Origin: Candidatus Bathyarchaeota archaeon B24-2
Lineage (GTDB): Archaea; Thermoproteota; Bathyarchaeia; Bathyarchaeales; B24-2
Length of the DNA stretch: 34,637 bases
Assembly: GCA_002490245.1 (NCBI GenBank)
Contig: PCNA01000005.1
Coordinates: forward strand, 1-34,637
Reading direction: 5' to 3'
Shown in pieces: positions 32,202 to 34,637 of the stretch. The position numbers and the translations under genes are program-made. A model generated the notes under the pieces. The model worked only from the letters and a program-made list of their open reading frames with translations, was not told the origin of the DNA and ran no database searches. Every line of letters begins with the position of its first letter. The stretch's first letter is position 1.

Positions 32202-33194
32202 TTATAGTAGGGAGGTCGAGGTTAATATACTTTCAGAGACCTCCTTCGACGGACAAACGGTCACGTCTCTAGTGAGGGTTACGTTATCTTTAATTAGCGT
32301 ATGGTCGCCGACTATACAGCCTTCTTCGATCTTCACCCACCTACCGATGTAGGCGTTCTTCCCTATTATAGCAGACTTTATGGACGAGAAATCTGAGATT
32401 GTAGCCCCCTCGAAGATTATCGAGTTCTCGATGCGTACCCCTCTTCCGATATGCACGCTATCCCCTACAGACACGTAGGGTCCGATAACAGACTTCTCGC
32501 CCACTTCAACCCTGTTACCTAGGATGGAGGGTCGAACGATTTGAACGTCTCTACCTAACTTAACGTCCTCACCGTACCAGTTATTCGCAAAGTGAGACTC
32601 AAGTAACAGACGATTTGTATACAAGTAATCCCTAGGTTTACCTATATCCATCCACAAGCCCTTAAAGACTTTACCGTAAAGCTTGCCCTCCTCAGCTAGC
32701 TTCGGGAAAACTTCCTTTTCGATGGATACTCCACGCTTCTTACTCAACTCTATATAGTCGAATATCTCAGGTGTAAAGGCGTAGATTCCCGCGTTAACCA
32801 AGTTACTAGGAGCCTTAGTGGCTTTAGGCTTCTCTATGAAATCGAGAATTCTGCTATCCTCTAAGAGTACAACTCCATATCTACTTGGATCCGGAACCTC
32901 AACCAACGCGATCGTAGCTACACTACCGTTCTCTAAGTGCGCTTCCATCAGCTCCTTATAATTTATATCCGTGAATATGTCTCCGTTGAGAACTAGGAAT
33001 GGTTCTTCACCCAGCAGTGGAGCGGCTTTCTTTATAGGCCCAGCGGTTCCTAGAGGCCTCTCCTCCTTAGAGTATATGATGTTCGCTCCGAACTTTGAAT
33101 TTCCATATCTATGCATTTTATTATATCTGCCATGTAGTTCACGGCGAGCACTATCTCTCGTATACCGCATTCCACCAGATGCTCTATAGTCCAA
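32202..33194 (-). CDS. Sugar-phosphate nucleotidyltransferase, main part of frameshifted gene
   Basis: Carries most of a COG1208-type sugar-1-phosphate nucleotidyltransferase. The catalytic domain shows PLGTAGPIKKA, LVLNGDIFTDI, DFIEKPK and GLWMDIGKPRDYL. A C-terminal left-handed beta-helix of hexapeptide repeats follows from about residue 200 (RPSILGNRVEVGEKSVIGPYV onward), as in GlmU-like or GDP-mannose pyrophosphorylases. Real homology begins near position 33118; the first residues of this frame are out-of-frame sequence. The N terminus lies in 33050-33298 in another frame. Restoring one A in the minus-strand AAAA run at 33116-33119 joins them into a normal 365-residue enzyme. Next to glmM, a UDP-GlcNAc pyrophosphorylase role is plausible. 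Confidence 0.88.
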   Translation of the reverse strand: MDYRASGGMRYTRDSARRELHGRYNKMHRYGNSKFGANIIYSKEERPLGTAGPIKKAAPLLGEEPFLVLNGDIFTDINYKELMEAHLENGSVATIALVEVPDPSRYGVVLLEDSRILDFIEKPKATKAPSNLVNAGIYAFTPEIFDYIELSKKRGVSIEKEVFPKLAEEGKLYGKVFKGLWMDIGKPRDYLYTNRLLLESHFANNWYGEDVKLGRDVQIVRPSILGNRVEVGEKSVIGPYVSVGDSVHIGRGVRIENSIIFEGATISDFSSIKSAIIGKNAYIGRWVKIEEGCIVGDHTLIKDNVTLTRDVTVCPSKEVSESILTSTSLL

Positions 33195-33298
33195 TCTAGG
33201 ATCGGTCTGTTCCCGATGGGGAAAAGTATCTTTGGTCTAGTGCAACTTAGCGGTCTAAGCCTTGTACCGAAACCTCCGGCTAATATCAAGGCCTTCAT
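33050..33298 (-). CDS. N-terminal fragment of the frameshifted sugar-phosphate nucleotidyltransferase
   Basis: Starts at ATG 33298 with the nucleotide-binding signature ILAGGFGTRLRPLSCTRPK and continues through GNRPILDWTIEHLVECGI and IVLAVNYMADII. It then loses homology at 33116-33119, where the rest of the enzyme continues one frame over in the longer neighbouring frame. The codons after ADII here are not real protein. A TATA-like TTTTTAAG 28-35 bases before the ATG suggests a near-leaderless transcript, making this the first gene of the nucleotide-sugar operon. The pyrophosphorylase loop itself is intact. Confidence 0.85.
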   Translation of the reverse strand: MKALILAGGFGTRLRPLSCTRPKILFPIGNRPILDWTIEHLVECGIREIVLAVNYMADIIKCIDMEIQSSERTSYTLRRRGL

Positions 33299-33325
33299 AT
33301 CAATTCTTAAATAGTCAAAGACAGC

Positions 33326-33333
33326 CTTAAAAA
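33326..33333 (-). promoter_or_regulatory. TATA-like element of the nucleotide-sugar operon
   Basis: The minus strand reads TTTTTAAG, 28-35 bases before the nucleotidyltransferase ATG, the distance expected for a leaderless archaeal mRNA. Confidence 0.4.
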
Positions 33334-33417
33334 TTTGTTTTAATGGTTTTTCAGAGAGTTAAATTTTAAATCTTCAAAGCAAGCCTTTGACACATCTATG
33401 TATAAAAGTTTAATTTA

Positions 33418-33684
33418 TTGGATGAAAATAAACAAGCAGATGGTCAATCAAAAGGGGTAAAGGGGTTAGAAATGAATGAAAGGGGGATTGTATGGATAGT
33501 GAAAAGTTATACAGAAAACTGTCGTGAGGTTCAAGGTCTAAGGTTCCCTGAAAGCCTCCTCACCTATCACGTAACTCAAATCACTTTAAAGTGTGAAGGT
33601 ATAAAAAGTGATGTAATTACGAAAGCTCAGTACATAAACGCCGAGTATAAGAGAAAACGAAACTTGAGGGTAGATAATACATGA
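33418..33684 (+). CDS. Hypothetical small protein upstream of purC
   Basis: Not recognised. A frame of 88 codons opens at TTG 33418. ATG at 33472 with GGGG seven bases upstream is a better start and gives 70 residues with a mixed, soluble composition (GIVWIVKSYTENCREVQGL near its start) and no motif I can name. A TATA-like TATAAAAG at about 33402-33409 would place transcription start near 33430, consistent with the ATG. It precedes purC by about 40 bases. It may be a small gene or only a chance frame; composition is more A/T-rich than the neighbours. Confidence 0.3.
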   Translation: MDENKQADGQSKGVKGLEMNERGIVWIVKSYTENCREVQGLRFPESLLTYHVTQITLKCEGIKSDVITKAQYINAEYKRKRNLRVDNT

Positions 33685-33725
33685 GGTGGAGAAGAATCCG
33701 GTAAGATGTTGGTAGGTGTAGTAGA

Positions 33726-34637
33726 TTGAGGCTTGAGACAGTTAAGATTAGAGATCCGCTAGGAGAAGGCTATGTAGACGCGGTGGTAAAGTCTAATCTA
33801 TTCGACTCGAGTAGACTGATGAAGAGAGGTAAGGTCAGGGACATATATGACCTAGGAGAGTATCTCTACATTTTCTCGACCGACCGGGTATCCTCCTTCG
33901 ACCGGGTTTTACCGACACCTATCCCTCATAAGGGGGAGAGCCTTCACATGCTCTCTGTCTATTGGTTCGAGAAAAGTAGACAGGTATTCCCAAACCATCT
34001 CGTCGAGTCGATAGACTCAAGAACTATGAAGGTTCACAAAGCTGACAGGATAGACATCGAGTGGGTAGTAAGAGGCTACATCTACGGTTCTATGTGGCGT
34101 GCCTACGAGAGAGGCAAAAGAACGTTCTCAGGCGTGAAGGTAGAGAATGGCTTGAGGTTAGCGGAGGAGCTGTCTTCACCGATCCTCACGCCAACTACGA
34201 AGAGCGAGGTCGGACATGACGTCGAGATCACTAAAAAGGAGGCTATTGACCGGAAAATCTTAACTAGAGAAGAGTGGGAGGCTCTTGAAGAGGCATCTTT
34301 TAAGCTTTATGAGTTCTATAGCGGACACGCGAAGAGGAGGGGAATAATCTTAGCAGACGCGAAGTTCGAGTTCGGCAGACACCGCGGAGAGTTAATCCAG
34401 ATAGACGAGGCTCCTACTCATGATTCAGCCCGTCTCTGGGACGCCTCGAGATATGTCGTCGGGAAGAAGCAGGAAGCTTCATGCCTAGACAAAGAGTTTC
34501 TTAGAGAGTACCTTAGGAGTGTTGGATTCACAGGTGAAGGTGAGCCTCCTCAGATACCATGGCCGGTTGTAGCCGAAGTATCTAAAAGGTGTGTCGGAGC
34601 ATATCGCGTGATCACGGGAAAAGCCAGCATATCAGAC
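33726..34637 (+). CDS. purC: SAICAR synthetase (phosphoribosylaminoimidazole-succinocarboxamide synthase), 3' end outside window
   Basis: Purine biosynthesis ligase that joins aspartate to CAIR using ATP. I translated it from TTG 33726 (GGTAGGTG upstream); an in-frame TAA at 33702 limits any extension. Visible are RGKVRDIYDLGEYLYIFSTD, RVSSFDRVLPTPIPHKGE, WVVRGYIYGSMWRAYERGKR, LADAKFEFG and the substrate/metal segment QIDEAPTHDSARLWD. The 304 codons present run to the window edge without a stop, so the gene is nearly complete but cut at its 3' end. The long form resembles the yeast Ade1 type more than the short bacterial PurC. Confidence 0.96.
   Translation, partial: MRLETVKIRDPLGEGYVDAVVKSNLFDSSRLMKRGKVRDIYDLGEYLYIFSTDRVSSFDRVLPTPIPHKGESLHMLSVYWFEKSRQVFPNHLVESIDSRTMKVHKADRIDIEWVVRGYIYGSMWRAYERGKRTFSGVKVENGLRLAEELSSPILTPTTKSEVGHDVEITKKEAIDRKILTREEWEALEEASFKLYEFYSGHAKRRGIILADAKFEFGRHRGELIQIDEAPTHDSARLWDASRYVVGKKQEASCLDKEFLREYLRSVGFTGEGEPPQIPWPVVAEVSKRCVGAYRVITGKASISD

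Overview
The window is archaeal chromosomal DNA. It encodes archaea/eukaryote-type ribosomal proteins (eS6 and a uL3-uL4-uL23-uL2-uS19 run), a tRNA-splicing endonuclease, an archaeal-type glycyl-tRNA synthetase, a Trm112-like protein, the SPOUT methyltransferase that commonly precedes uL3 in archaea, and an Stt3/AglB oligosaccharyltransferase. TTG and GTG starts are frequent, genes are closely packed, and TATA-like boxes lie about 25-50 bases before several starts. A TACK-group lineage such as Bathyarchaeia is my best guess from the gene mix, but that is inference. I see no tRNA or rRNA gene, insertion sequence, integrase or CRISPR array.

Layout. 141-1454: a radical-SAM protein. 1474-4851 (minus): an ABC importer (binding protein and two permeases) with no ATPase beside it. 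4998-5897: a DHDPS/KdgD-family protein. 5930-9859 (minus): a tight operon of GT4 glycosyltransferase, DUF5752 protein, ATP-type 6-phosphofructokinase and class II aldolase, which reads as a storage-glycan plus Embden-Meyerhof unit. 10003-10536: a macro-domain protein. 10653-13148: the most striking gene, one uninterrupted reading frame fusing a full-length tungsten aldehyde:ferredoxin oxidoreductase (AOR) to a 3-hexulose-6-phosphate synthase (HPS). 13206-20329: eS6, a coiled-coil protein, EndA, DUF47/PhoU-like, GlyS, a zinc-ribbon protein, phosphoglucose/phosphomannose isomerase, the SPOUT methyltransferase and a nitroreductase. 20547-23793: the ribosomal operon, which stops after uS19. 23799-27843 (minus): oligosaccharyltransferase, a GlcNAc-1-phosphate-transferase-like membrane protein and an ATP-grasp enzyme. 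28165-28434: Trm112-like. 28451-33298 (minus): a nucleotide-sugar operon (nucleotidyltransferase, GlmM-like mutase, degenerate UDP-sugar dehydrogenase, Gfo/Idh/MocA oxidoreductase) in which two genes carry single-base frameshifts. 33726 to the end: purC, cut by the window edge.

How the parts fit. PGI/PMI, PFK and class II aldolase give upper glycolysis. HPS connects fructose-6-phosphate-derived hexulose-6-phosphate with ribulose-5-phosphate and formaldehyde; the fused AOR could oxidise that formaldehyde (or make it) using ferredoxin. The mutase and nucleotidyltransferase would supply activated amino sugars to the lipid-carrier transferase and oligosaccharyltransferase for N-glycosylation or the cell envelope. 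The main candidate for an undescribed system is the AOR-HPS fusion.
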